Shown: one piece after another, positions 1-7,500 of the stretch | Layout of the letters: each line of letters opens with the position of its first letter | Numbering within the stretch: the stretch's first letter is position 1 | Origin: a virus | Strand: one strand, 5' to 3' | Length of the DNA stretch: 45,213 bases | IMG/VR virus record: IMGVR_UViG_3300029319_000026 | Location: 23,523 to 68,735 of that record | Translations under genes and position numbers: made by a program | The notes under the pieces: generated by a model | What the model saw: only the letters and a program-made list of their open reading frames with translations | Databases searched by the model: none | Told to the model about the DNA's origin: nothing

Positions 1-66
1 CTCATTGGTGGATGGGACTACGATCGTCGTGAAACCAAGTGGAGAAGGGTTGACACTGAACCATGA
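1..66 (+). CDS. C-terminal end of an unidentified protein (5' truncated)
   Basis: An open frame runs from the first base to a TGA at 64-66 and encodes 21 residues ending DTEP, rich in Trp, Arg and Asp. The start lies outside the window. The fragment is too short to identify. A consensus promoter for the next gene (50-78) overlaps its last codons, so this gene and the next are probably transcribed separately. The only support is the open frame and the tight packing with the promoter. Confidence 0.5.
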   Translation, partial: LIGGWDYDRRETKWRRVDTEP

Positions 67-78
67 TTGTCCTATAAT
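50..78 (+). promoter_or_regulatory. Sigma-70-type promoter TTGACA-17-TATAAT
   Basis: TTGACA at 50-55 and TATAAT at 73-78 are separated by exactly 17 nt, a perfect bacterial housekeeping promoter. The predicted start near 85 would give a leader of about 17 nt for the 65-aa gene at 102. In T4-like cyanophages such promoters are used early by unmodified host RNA polymerase. Confidence 0.85.
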
Positions 79-101
79 AAGCAGGTAATCAAACGAACCC
101 C

Positions 102-299
102 ATGCAAGACGAGTACCTCACACGATGCGTTGTGGATCCCGTGTCCCGTAAGTTCTTTCTCTATTCTAATGAAGGTGAAGAACGTGTCGTGGATTGCGAT
201 ACCGTGGATCAGTTCATGGCCGTGCTTGAACTGTGTCGTGATAACCTGGACGAGGACACACTTGCGTATGCTGACCCCCGTACCAAAAACGACTTTTAA
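102..299 (+). CDS. Small acidic hypothetical protein, early-type gene
   Basis: The gene encodes 65 residues starting MQDEYLTRCVVD. It is acidic and has no membrane segment or motif I recognise. The reading frame was chosen over a longer overlapping frame (67-339) because its ATG lies about 17 nt after the predicted transcription start of a consensus promoter. Its composition also looks like a real soluble protein, with a pattern suggesting a small alpha/beta fold (FFLYSNEGEERVVDC, then a helix FMAVLELCRDNL). It is the first gene of the early-type block. Function is unknown; small host-takeover proteins are typical at such positions in T4-like cyanophages, but that is inference. Confidence 0.75.
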   Translation: MQDEYLTRCVVDPVSRKFFLYSNEGEERVVDCDTVDQFMAVLELCRDNLDEDTLAYADPRTKNDF

Positions 300-410
300 T
301 TCCATTTTTGGTCGAAAAAAAATTCCGGTAAAAAATTGACCTGTAGGGTTTTTTGAAAATGATCAACCACCGACCATCCCTTTACAAAGAAATTCTAACG
401 TGCTACGATT

Positions 411-566
411 ATGAGACCAGAAACTCGACAATCTATGGAAATGTTATTTTGTGCGAAATGGAATTTACCCAAAGCAGCAAGAAATGCAGGTCTGACCAAC
501 AAGGAGATGAAAATCACCTTTAACGAATATTGCACGTTTCATCCCCCTACCTATGAGACTGAATAA
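411..566 (+). CDS. Small hypothetical protein of 51 aa
   Basis: An ATG at 411 opens a 51-codon frame beginning MRPETRQSMEML and ending PPTYETE, closed by TAA at 564-566. It overlaps the next gene's ATG (553) by 14 nt, a common arrangement of coupled phage genes. The segment KWNLPKAARNAGLTNKEMK reads like a compact helix-turn-helix (small residues, then a second polar helix), so a small DNA-binding role is possible but unproven. No clear Shine-Dalgarno sequence precedes 411, so an internal Met (426 or 432) could be the true start. Reality is supported by the overlap and protein-like composition. Confidence 0.6.
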   Translation: MRPETRQSMEMLFCAKWNLPKAARNAGLTNKEMKITFNEYCTFHPPTYETE

Positions 567-843
567 TCTTAAAATCTACTGTCAGACCGAAGAAGACCAA
601 TCTAACGTATTTGACTTCCTCTTTTGCGAATATCAAAATGATATCAAATACTGCACTTGGGAACCTGATGGTGATGATGAGAATCCTGGAACTTGGGGAA
701 TGTTTATCGATGACTTCCCACCTGAACTTTGGGACAAAATGATTAATTACCTAGAAAGTGAAGATTCTTGGGTTCTTGAGGAAACAGTAGAGATGGCATT
801 AGACGATGACGACAATAATGTCTACAAGGAGTATTATCCTTGA
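553..843 (+). CDS. Acidic hypothetical protein, 96 aa
   Basis: The gene encodes 96 residues starting MRLNNLKIYCQTEED. It is strongly acidic and Trp-rich, with clusters such as EPDGDDENPGTWG and a tail with a run of Asp (ALDDDDNN). No membrane segment or catalytic motif is visible. The pattern of an initial beta strand (LKIYC), a helix (QSNVFDFLF), then EWDKMINYLES suggests a small soluble alpha/beta fold. It overlaps the preceding 51-aa gene and ends 6 nt before tRNA-Leu. Highly acidic small proteins in phages are sometimes DNA mimics or inhibitors, but nothing here proves that. Confidence 0.75.
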   Translation: MRLNNLKIYCQTEEDQSNVFDFLFCEYQNDIKYCTWEPDGDDENPGTWGMFIDDFPPELWDKMINYLESEDSWVLEETVEMALDDDDNNVYKEYYP

Positions 844-849
844 TTTTTT

Positions 850-934
850 GCGAGTGTGGCGGAATCGGTAGACGCACCAGACTTAAAATCTGTTGACCGT
901 TAAGGTCGTGGGGGTTCAAGTCCCCCCACTCGCA
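850..934 (+). tRNA. trnL: tRNA-Leu (anticodon UAA)
   Basis: The 85-nt sequence folds as a class II tRNA. A 7-bp acceptor stem pairs GCGAGTG with CACTCGC, followed by an A discriminator. The anticodon arm CCAGA-CTTAAAA-TCTG carries TAA at positions 34-36. A long variable arm and a T arm with GGTTCAAGTCC follow. The 3' CCA is not encoded. It would read UUA, a codon common in the AT-rich phage genes here. Confidence 0.95.
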
Positions 935-970
935 TTACCCTAAATATTTTGGGGTAAACTATGGGAACCC

Positions 971-1240
971 ATGAAATACCGTATAGATACGCAGTATTGT
1001 TGGTACAACAGAAAAAAATTTATTGTATTAATGTATTTCATACAAAATGTTCCTTTCACCTTTGACGAACTTCCTGATTTTGCTGTTCACGATGCAGAAG
1101 TTGTTGAAATAGCAAATAATTGTAAGTCATGGGAACCAGAGGAACTATATAGAGCATCGTTTTATTTGATGGATGAGTTATGTCATCCTTTGATGTTTGA
1201 GGTAGAGTTAGAAAATCCCGAACTGCTGCCTGTAGATTGA
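971..1240 (+). CDS. Hypothetical protein, 89 aa, between two tRNAs
   Basis: The gene encodes 89 residues starting MKYRIDTQYCWYNRKKF and ending ELLPVD. An N-terminal strand-rich basic section is followed by a hydrophobic stretch (IVLMYFIQNVPF) and an acidic helical second half (HDAEVVEIANN, ELYRASFYLMDEL). The hydrophobic stretch is too short and too polar at its ends for a confident membrane helix. The gene sits 36 nt after tRNA-Leu and 2 nt before tRNA-Thr, so all three may be on one transcript and processed. No function is recognised. Confidence 0.7.
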   Translation: MKYRIDTQYCWYNRKKFIVLMYFIQNVPFTFDELPDFAVHDAEVVEIANNCKSWEPEELYRASFYLMDELCHPLMFEVELENPELLPVD

Positions 1241-1242
1241 CT

Positions 1243-1316
1243 GCCAACTTAGCTCAGCTGGATAGAGCAGGGTTTTTGTAAAGCTCAGGTCAACGGTTCA
1301 AGTCCGTTAGTTGGCT
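1243..1316 (+). tRNA. trnT: tRNA-Thr (anticodon UGU)
   Basis: The 74-nt cloverleaf has acceptor stem GCCAACT/AGTTGGC, D arm TAGCTCAGCTGGATAGAGC and T arm with GGTTCAAGTCC. The anticodon stem GGGTT/AGCTC includes two G-U pairs and encloses the loop TTTGTAA, giving anticodon TGT. CCA is not encoded. It decodes ACA, frequent in the Thr-rich fibre genes downstream. Confidence 0.94.
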
Positions 1317-1331
1317 TATTATAGAGGTATT

Positions 1332-1514
1332 ATGAAGATTAACCTTTGGTATTCTAAAAGTATGCAACAGTGGAGATGGACTCTTTGTGAAGAGTTTAAA
1401 AATGGAGTGACAAAACTTGAACAGCACTCAGGTCAACAAGAAGACCTAAGACATGCTATGGATGATGTGGCAAATACAGTAGAATACATACTTGACAAAC
1501 CAAAAGAGAAGTAA
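1332..1514 (+). CDS. Hypothetical protein, 60 aa
   Basis: The gene encodes 60 residues starting MKINLWYSKSMQQWRW and ending DKPKEK. The ATG at 1332 is chosen because AGAGG at 1323-1327 sits just upstream; the longer frame from 1311 would start inside tRNA-Thr. The sequence reads as a small antiparallel sheet (INLWYSKSMQQWRWTLCEEF) followed by a helix (QEDLRHAMDDVANTVEYIL). A consensus promoter at 1492-1520 overlaps its last codons and points to a separate downstream transcript. Function is unknown. Confidence 0.7.
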   Translation: MKINLWYSKSMQQWRWTLCEEFKNGVTKLEQHSGQQEDLRHAMDDVANTVEYILDKPKEK

Positions 1515-1520
1515 TATAAT
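1492..1520 (+). promoter_or_regulatory. Sigma-70-type promoter TTGACA-17-TATAAT, likely drives a small RNA
   Basis: TTGACA at 1492-1497 and TATAAT at 1515-1520 have a 17-nt spacer. The only sequence between the predicted start (about 1527) and the terminator at 1563-1585 is non-coding. Read-through into the late gene at 1627 is the alternative target. Confidence 0.8.
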
Positions 1521-1526
1521 ATAAGT

Positions 1527-1585
1527 TCCTTCCGTGTGAATAGTGGCACATTGTGCATCCTGACCTCCCATTGGGAGGTTTTTTT
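1527..1585 (+). ncRNA. Candidate small non-coding RNA of about 59 nt
   Basis: The interval is bracketed by a perfect sigma-70 promoter and a strong intrinsic terminator and holds no start codon with a useful frame. It contains a first small hairpin (GCACA-T-TGTGC, 1546-1556) and then the terminator hairpin. The 5' end is predicted from the -10 box and is not observed. It could act as a trans-acting RNA or simply be a short attenuated leader. Confidence 0.5.
1563..1585 (+). terminator. Intrinsic terminator closing the early-type block
   Basis: A perfect 7-bp stem ACCTCCC/GGGAGGT with a 3-nt loop is followed directly by a run of six T. It separates the early-type genes from the late promoter that begins 4 nt later. 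Confidence 0.9.
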
Positions 1586-1588
1586 ATG

Positions 1589-1596
1589 GATAAATA
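1589..1596 (+). promoter_or_regulatory. Late promoter GATAAATA for the 1957-aa gene
   Basis: The octamer matches the T4-type late consensus (TATAAATA, N at position 1 in cyanophages) and lies 30 nt before the ATG, immediately after a terminator. Confidence 0.75.
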
Positions 1597-1626
1597 ATCC
1601 ATAACGGAACTATAAGTACGAATAAG

Positions 1627-4600
1627 ATGGGTCTTTCCAGATTAGATAATTTTCTGAAATCATCGCGTGGCACTATCATTTATGTGGATCCAAGTAGTCT
1701 GGATTCAACTGATAGTATCGAAAATAGGGGCAATTCTCTGACTCGTCCTTTTAAGACAATCCAGCGTGCTTTAATTGAAGCAGCAAGATTTTCGTATCAG
1801 AGAGGTTTGAATAATGATAGATTTGGAAAAACTACTATTCTCTTATATCCAGGAGAGCATATAGTAGATAATAGACCCGGATACATTCCAGATGGAATCA
1901 ATAACTATAGACGCAGAGATGGAACTCAGTCAAATGACTTGCCTGCATTTGACTTAACAACAAATTTTAGTTTAGAGTCTCCTAATAATGATCTGTATAA
2001 ACTTAATAGTGTTCATGGTGGAGTAATTCTTCCCAGAGGAACTTCTATTGTTGGTCTTGACCTTAGAAAGACTAAAATTCGTCCTAAGTATGTTCCTGAC
2101 CCAGAAAATGATGATATTGCAAGAAGTGCTATTTTCCGTGTAACTGGTGGATCTTACATTTGGCAATTCAGTCTGTTTGATGCAGATCCAAATGGTTTGT
2201 GTTATAAAGATTATACATCAAATACCTTTGTTCCAAACTTCTCACACCATAAACTCACCTGCTTTGAATATGCAGATGGTATAAATGGTGTAAACATTAG
2301 TGATATTTTCCAGACGTATTCTACAACAAGAACTGACCTGGAAATGTATTATGAAAAAGTAGGTCTTGTTTATGGACAATCTTCTGGTCGTGCAATTGAA
2401 CCAGATTACCCGTCTAGTAGTCTTGATATCCAACCTAAGATTGATGAATATCGTATTGTTGGATCAACTGGTGGTAGTGTAGGAATTTCTAGTATTAAAG
2501 CAGGTGATGGTATTGTTTCAACAAATACCATCACAGTAACAACTGATTCTGCAGTTGCTGGTTTAGAGGTAGATAGTCCATTCAGAGTTGAAGGTATTAG
2601 TGTTGCTGGATATAATGGGGAGTTTGTTGTATCTGATAAGCCAAGCAATAATCAGATTCAATATAAGGTTCAGAATGCTCCAACAATTCCACTTCCAGCA
2701 CCTACAGGAGCAACATTAGCACTTTCATCCGATACTGTTACGTCAGCATCTCCATATATCTTCAACATCTCCTTGAGATCTGTTTTTGGTATGTGTGGTA
2801 TGGAAGCAGATGGTAATAAAGCCACTGGATTTAAGTCAATGGTCGTGGCACAGTTCACGGGCATTGGTCTACAGAAGGATAATAATGCATTTGTTAGGTA
2901 TAATCAAGAATCACCTTCAACAGGAAACTACGATGATAGCACCGTCGTAGATAATCTTAGTAATGATTCTAAAGCAAGATATAAACCAAATTATAGAAGT
3001 TTCCATATAAAGGTATCAAATAACTCCTTTATTCAGGCAGTTTCTATCTTTGCTATTGGATTTGCTGAGCACTTTGTAACTGAAAATGGTGGTGATATTT
3101 CACTGACCAACTCTAACTCTAACTTCGGTGCAAATGCATTGACATCTGTTGGATTTAGAACAGATGCATTTGTTCAGGATAATCAAGGTTATATTACTCA
3201 TATCATTCCACCAAAAAGAGTTCCTCTTGCAGAAACTTCTATTGAATTTGATTCAATTGATGTTGCTAAGACTGATGTTGTTGCTGGTGTTGGTAAAACA
3301 GGAAATCTTTACTTACTTGGTAAAACTAATGTTGATTCTCCACCAGAAAATGTCATTGAAGGATATAGACTCGGTGCAAGAGAAAATGATGCATTAAAAG
3401 TTCTTATTTCTCAGTCCGGAACTGTAAATGAATATAGTGCTCGTATTGTTATGCCAGACAATACAGACAATCCGACTATCAGTGGAGAAAAGTCTTTTAA
3501 AGTAAACAGAAGTGTTGCTGGAATTAACAGTATTGGTGCATATAGTGATGGAAGTGGTACTAATGTCATTACACTCACTGCTAATCACAAATTTATAAAT
3601 GGAGAATCAGTTAGAGTTCTTAGTAGCACTGGTCAACTCCCTGACGGATTAACTCCAGGTGCTGTTGCTTTTGCAATTACTACTGGTCTTTCTGCTAATA
3701 ATATCAAACTTGCAAAAACCCGTAATGATGCAATTAACGGTACTGCACTGGCAATCAATGAAAAGGGTGGAGAACTGACTGTTGTAAGTAGAGTATCGGA
3801 TAAGAACTCTGGTGATATTGGACACCCAATTCAATTTGACACTGCAAATTCTCAGTGGTATGTTAATGTTTCCACTGATCCAACTGAAAATACAATTTAT
3901 TCTACTATTGTTGGTCTTGGAACTACATCTCTTGGAACTGCAACTCCAAGAACATTCATTAAGAGAAGAACTGATACAAGATCTTCCCTTGATAAAACAT
4001 ATAGAATGAGATATGTTATTCCTGCAGGTTCAGGTGTTAATGCAAGACCACCTGTTGAAGGATTTATTATTCAAGAATCTGGAACTACTATTGCACCTAA
4101 TAATGCAGAAATTCAGACTTACTTTGGAACTGGTTCACTTAACAATCTGAATGAGCAGAGAAACTTCAGATTTATTGCAGGTGCATCTTGGAGTCTGGGT
4201 GTAGCAACTATTGATACAGAACTTCCACATAATTTGGATCCAGGATGTTTTGTAGAAATTAATAATGTTCTGAGTGCTAACAACGCTTCAGGTGCTATGA
4301 ATGCTGGATTTAACGGTCAATATGAGGTAACTGGTGTTACTAATTCTAAGCAGTTTACAGTTAATATTACTACAAATCCTGGTGCATTCTCAAATGACAC
4401 TAGTAACAGAAATACTTCATTACCGTATTTCAAACGCAAGAGATATCACAATACTTACTACGTTTATAGACTTTCTGAAGCACAGAAGTATATCTCCGGT
4501 GAGCAAGATGGAATTTACTATCTGAATGTTCTTAATGCATCCGTTCAACCAACAGTTGCACCTTTTACTGGAGACAAGTATTCTCAACCTGTTAAAGAAC

Positions 4601-7500
4601 TCTTCCCACAGATAAGCAGAGATAATGTTGTTTCTGACCCAGAACCATCAGAATGTTTTGCTGCATCAAGTCTGATTGGACTAGTTGATATTAATGATTC
4701 TAGAAAGAGTATTACTAGAGAAACTCTTAATAAAATGGTTGCTGATAACAATACTGGTGTTAGCATAAGCAATATAAATTCTCACTCTGGATCTGGTATT
4801 GGTCACACAATTCACACCTCATATGATCATGGTCTGAATAGAATTACAAAAGTTCAGAGAACAAATGATGGTAGTGGATATACTGATGGAACATATTATA
4901 ATGTAAAATTAATCGCAGCAACTGGAACAACAGTATCTGGTAGTCATGCAACAGCAAAAGTTGTTGTCAATTCTGGTCAGATTAGTGGTGTTACCATCAT
5001 GGACGGTGGTTCTGCATATTCAGTTGGTGATAGATTGACATTTAATGGGTTAACTTCAAGTGGAACTGAAGCTACAGTTGATGTGTCTAATGTTTATAAT
5101 AATGTTGGAGATGTTGTTAGAGTTACTGGAATCAGTTCTGAATCATATAATGGTTATAATTCTCTTTACAGAATTACAAGTGTAAACAATACAACTTCAA
5201 TTAATGTTTCTTCTGCATCTTCAATTTCTTCCGATAATAGAGCAGTTGATAGTGGTGGTATTGGTGCAAATAATGCATCAAGTGCATACGTATCATTGAT
5301 TGGAGAATCAATTAGTATTTTCTCATTATCCTATGATCATACGTCAGGTATTGCGACAGTCGTTACTAATACAAAGCATGGATTTAATGTTGATAGATCT
5401 ATCACAATTACTGGTGCAGATCAATCTCAATATAATGGATCTTTTGTTGTTACGAAAGTCAATTCTGTAACTACTTTTGAAGCACAACTTCCTGTTGGAA
5501 CATCATCACCAATTGCAACAGGAACTATGTTTGCATTACCTGAAGGATTTGCATCCAATAGTGGAAATATTACAATTGAGAACGAAAATCTTAATGGTAG
5601 AATGGTTCCAACTTATGCTGGGATCACAACTACACTTTCAAATACTATTTCCAATGCATCTACATCTAACGTCAATATTCAAGGTGTAGGTAATCTTGAT
5701 CTTAAGATTGGTGATTATCTGATGGTCAATAGTGAACTTATGAGAATTAAGGATACTCCTACGGGTACTAATCCTATCAAAGTCTTCCGTGGAATTCTTG
5801 GCACTAAGGCAACAACTCATAACATTGATTCAACCATTAGAAGAGTCAAAGTCAATCCAATTGAACTTAGAAGACACTCTATCATTCGTGCTTCTGGTCA
5901 TACCTTTGAATATGTTGGTTTTGGTCCTGGTAATTACTCAACTGCATTCCCTGATAAGCATGATAGAGCAATCAGTGTTGATGAAGAATTAGTTGCACAG
6001 TCTGTTAAGAGAGAAGGTGGAATTAACTTCTACACTGGAATGAATGACAGAGGTATTTCATACTCTGGTAACAAACGTCTCAGTACTATTACTGGTAGAG
6101 AAGAAATCTTTGATACCCCGGTTGATAGTGTAGAGGGTGAGGATGTCAAAACTGTTCCAAACCTTAATGTTACCACTCCAGTTGAAGTTGTTGCAAGTCG
6201 TTCAATTACCGTTGAAGGTGGTCCTGATCAAAAAGTTATTTCAAAATTCAATGGTCCACTTATTGTCAATAACAAACTGACAGTCAATTCACCAAAGGGG
6301 TTAGAAGCAAATAACATTTTCATTCAAGGTGATGCAACAGTTTCAAGAAAATATACTGTTGGTATTGCAACACCTGCTCTTGCAGGTAACCCTGGAGACG
6401 TTGTTTATAATGCAAACCCAAGTGAAGCAGGATATGTTGGTTGGATTTATACTGTAGATAATGCTTGGAGAAGATTTGGTGCTATAAGTTTTGATTCCGA
6501 TACCCTTGATGTTGTATTTGATAGTGTTGGTATTGGAACCACTAATTCTGGTGATGGATTATTGAGAGTTGGTGCAGGAACTTCATTATTTGCTGTTGAT
6601 AATGATGGTGTTGGTATTGGAACAACTGCCAATGGAATTAAACTTCGTGTTAATGGAGACACCAATATTGACGGTACAGTAACTGCACTGCAGTTTATTG
6701 GAGATGGTTCTAATCTCTTTAACCTTGATAATGACACTAGATGGGGTGCAGTTTCCACTGGATTATATCCCAATGATCTTCTCAATGTAGGTATTGGAAC
6801 TTCAGTACCACTTAGTGATGTTAATTTGACTGTTGGATATGTTGGTTCTTCTGGAACCTCTATGCATGTCTATTCGGAAGCTAAGTTTGACGGAATTATC
6901 AATACAAACGACCTGATAGTTTCTGGATTTAGTACTGTCACAGGCAATTTTGATATTCAGAATTCTTCTGGACAAGTTACTGCTGGAGTTATCACTGCAA
7001 CCACACTGAATGTAGGTGCTGGTGGAACTATCATCACAACTGAAGTCGGAACAGGTTCTGTTGGTATCGGTTCTGAAACACCAACTGCGATGTTAGATGT
7101 TGGTGGTCATACAAAACTGAAGACATATTCTGAAAATGTCACTGCTGCATCAATTAATGATGCAAACGAAGTTAGGATTGATCTTTCTGTTGCACAATCA
7201 TTTACGATTACTGCATCAGACAACATTGATTCCTTTATACTTGCCAATCCACCTTCAGGTTCAACTTCATTCACTCTTAAGATTGTTCAAGATTCAACAG
7301 GTGGTCGTTCTGTTGGTATAGATACATTTAAGACTACTGGTGGCCAAGTAATCCCGGTCTATTGGCCAGGTGGTGGAGTCCTACCGATTGTTACTACAAC
7401 TGCAAATAGGACTGACATCTATTCGTTCAAGACATTTGATGGTGATAATGTTGCAACTGCTGGTCTGTATGGTGTCGTAGGAGGTCAGAACTTCGCATAA
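1627..7500 (+). CDS. Giant virion structural protein with beta-helix-like start and fibre-repeat C-terminus (1957 aa)
   Basis: This is a long virion protein of a kind common in T4-like cyanophages, probably baseplate- or fibre-associated. Residues 14-80 (GTIIYVDPSS, FKTIQRALIEAA, TTILLYPGEHIVDNRPG) resemble the start of pectate-lyase-type right-handed beta-helices. The middle carries at least four divergent beta units built around a His-Gly-Phe or Asn turn and a YNG/FNG-x-(F/Y)-x-V strand. Examples lie near residues 316-339, 868-900, 1165-1190 and 1249-1280. From about 1635 come fibre repeats (VGIGTTxxGxxLRV). The last 120 residues (VRIDLS, FTITASDNID, DIYSFKTFDGD, final GGQNF) form a typical fibre end domain. 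It is the first gene after a late promoter and its stop overlaps the next ATG (TAATG), so the two are translationally coupled. Confidence 0.85.
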   Translation: MGLSRLDNFLKSSRGTIIYVDPSSLDSTDSIENRGNSLTRPFKTIQRALIEAARFSYQRGLNNDRFGKTTILLYPGEHIVDNRPGYIPDGINNYRRRDGTQSNDLPAFDLTTNFSLESPNNDLYKLNSVHGGVILPRGTSIVGLDLRKTKIRPKYVPDPENDDIARSAIFRVTGGSYIWQFSLFDADPNGLCYKDYTSNTFVPNFSHHKLTCFEYADGINGVNISDIFQTYSTTRTDLEMYYEKVGLVYGQSSGRAIEPDYPSSSLDIQPKIDEYRIVGSTGGSVGISSIKAGDGIVSTNTITVTTDSAVAGLEVDSPFRVEGISVAGYNGEFVVSDKPSNNQIQYKVQNAPTIPLPAPTGATLALSSDTVTSASPYIFNISLRSVFGMCGMEADGNKATGFKSMVVAQFTGIGLQKDNNAFVRYNQESPSTGNYDDSTVVDNLSNDSKARYKPNYRSFHIKVSNNSFIQAVSIFAIGFAEHFVTENGGDISLTNSNSNFGANALTSVGFRTDAFVQDNQGYITHIIPPKRVPLAETSIEFDSIDVAKTDVVAGVGKTGNLYLLGKTNVDSPPENVIEGYRLGARENDALKVLISQSGTVNEYSARIVMPDNTDNPTISGEKSFKVNRSVAGINSIGAYSDGSGTNVITLTANHKFINGESVRVLSSTGQLPDGLTPGAVAFAITTGLSANNIKLAKTRNDAINGTALAINEKGGELTVVSRVSDKNSGDIGHPIQFDTANSQWYVNVSTDPTENTIYSTIVGLGTTSLGTATPRTFIKRRTDTRSSLDKTYRMRYVIPAGSGVNARPPVEGFIIQESGTTIAPNNAEIQTYFGTGSLNNLNEQRNFRFIAGASWSLGVATIDTELPHNLDPGCFVEINNVLSANNASGAMNAGFNGQYEVTGVTNSKQFTVNITTNPGAFSNDTSNRNTSLPYFKRKRYHNTYYVYRLSEAQKYISGEQDGIYYLNVLNASVQPTVAPFTGDKYSQPVKELFPQISRDNVVSDPEPSECFAASSLIGLVDINDSRKSITRETLNKMVADNNTGVSISNINSHSGSGIGHTIHTSYDHGLNRITKVQRTNDGSGYTDGTYYNVKLIAATGTTVSGSHATAKVVVNSGQISGVTIMDGGSAYSVGDRLTFNGLTSSGTEATVDVSNVYNNVGDVVRVTGISSESYNGYNSLYRITSVNNTTSINVSSASSISSDNRAVDSGGIGANNASSAYVSLIGESISIFSLSYDHTSGIATVVTNTKHGFNVDRSITITGADQSQYNGSFVVTKVNSVTTFEAQLPVGTSSPIATGTMFALPEGFASNSGNITIENENLNGRMVPTYAGITTTLSNTISNASTSNVNIQGVGNLDLKIGDYLMVNSELMRIKDTPTGTNPIKVFRGILGTKATTHNIDSTIRRVKVNPIELRRHSIIRASGHTFEYVGFGPGNYSTAFPDKHDRAISVDEELVAQSVKREGGINFYTGMNDRGISYSGNKRLSTITGREEIFDTPVDSVEGEDVKTVPNLNVTTPVEVVASRSITVEGGPDQKVISKFNGPLIVNNKLTVNSPKGLEANNIFIQGDATVSRKYTVGIATPALAGNPGDVVYNANPSEAGYVGWIYTVDNAWRRFGAISFDSDTLDVVFDSVGIGTTNSGDGLLRVGAGTSLFAVDNDGVGIGTTANGIKLRVNGDTNIDGTVTALQFIGDGSNLFNLDNDTRWGAVSTGLYPNDLLNVGIGTSVPLSDVNLTVGYVGSSGTSMHVYSEAKFDGIINTNDLIVSGFSTVTGNFDIQNSSGQVTAGVITATTLNVGAGGTIITTEVGTGSVGIGSETPTAMLDVGGHTKLKTYSENVTAASINDANEVRIDLSVAQSFTITASDNIDSFILANPPSGSTSFTLKIVQDSTGGRSVGIDTFKTTGGQVIPVYWPGGGVLPIVTTTANRTDIYSFKTFDGDNVATAGLYGVVGGQNFA

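Noticed and set aside
67-339. A 90-codon frame overlapping the first small gene
   Set aside because: It overlaps 102-299 in another frame, would begin inside the promoter's -10 region, and its product has no protein-like hydrophobic pattern; the 102 start fits the promoter.
339-354. Mini hairpin ACCT-GTA-GGGT followed by T as a terminator
   Set aside because: The stem is only four pairs including one G-T, too weak to call.
381-409. TTTACA-17-TACGAT as a promoter for the 51-aa gene
   Set aside because: The start would fall after the ATG at 411. Both boxes are imperfect; it could serve the 553 gene but support is weak.
936-956. Inverted repeat TACCC...GGGTA after tRNA-Leu as a terminator
   Set aside because: A five-pair stem with a long AT-rich loop and no T-run; more likely chance or an RNA-processing context.
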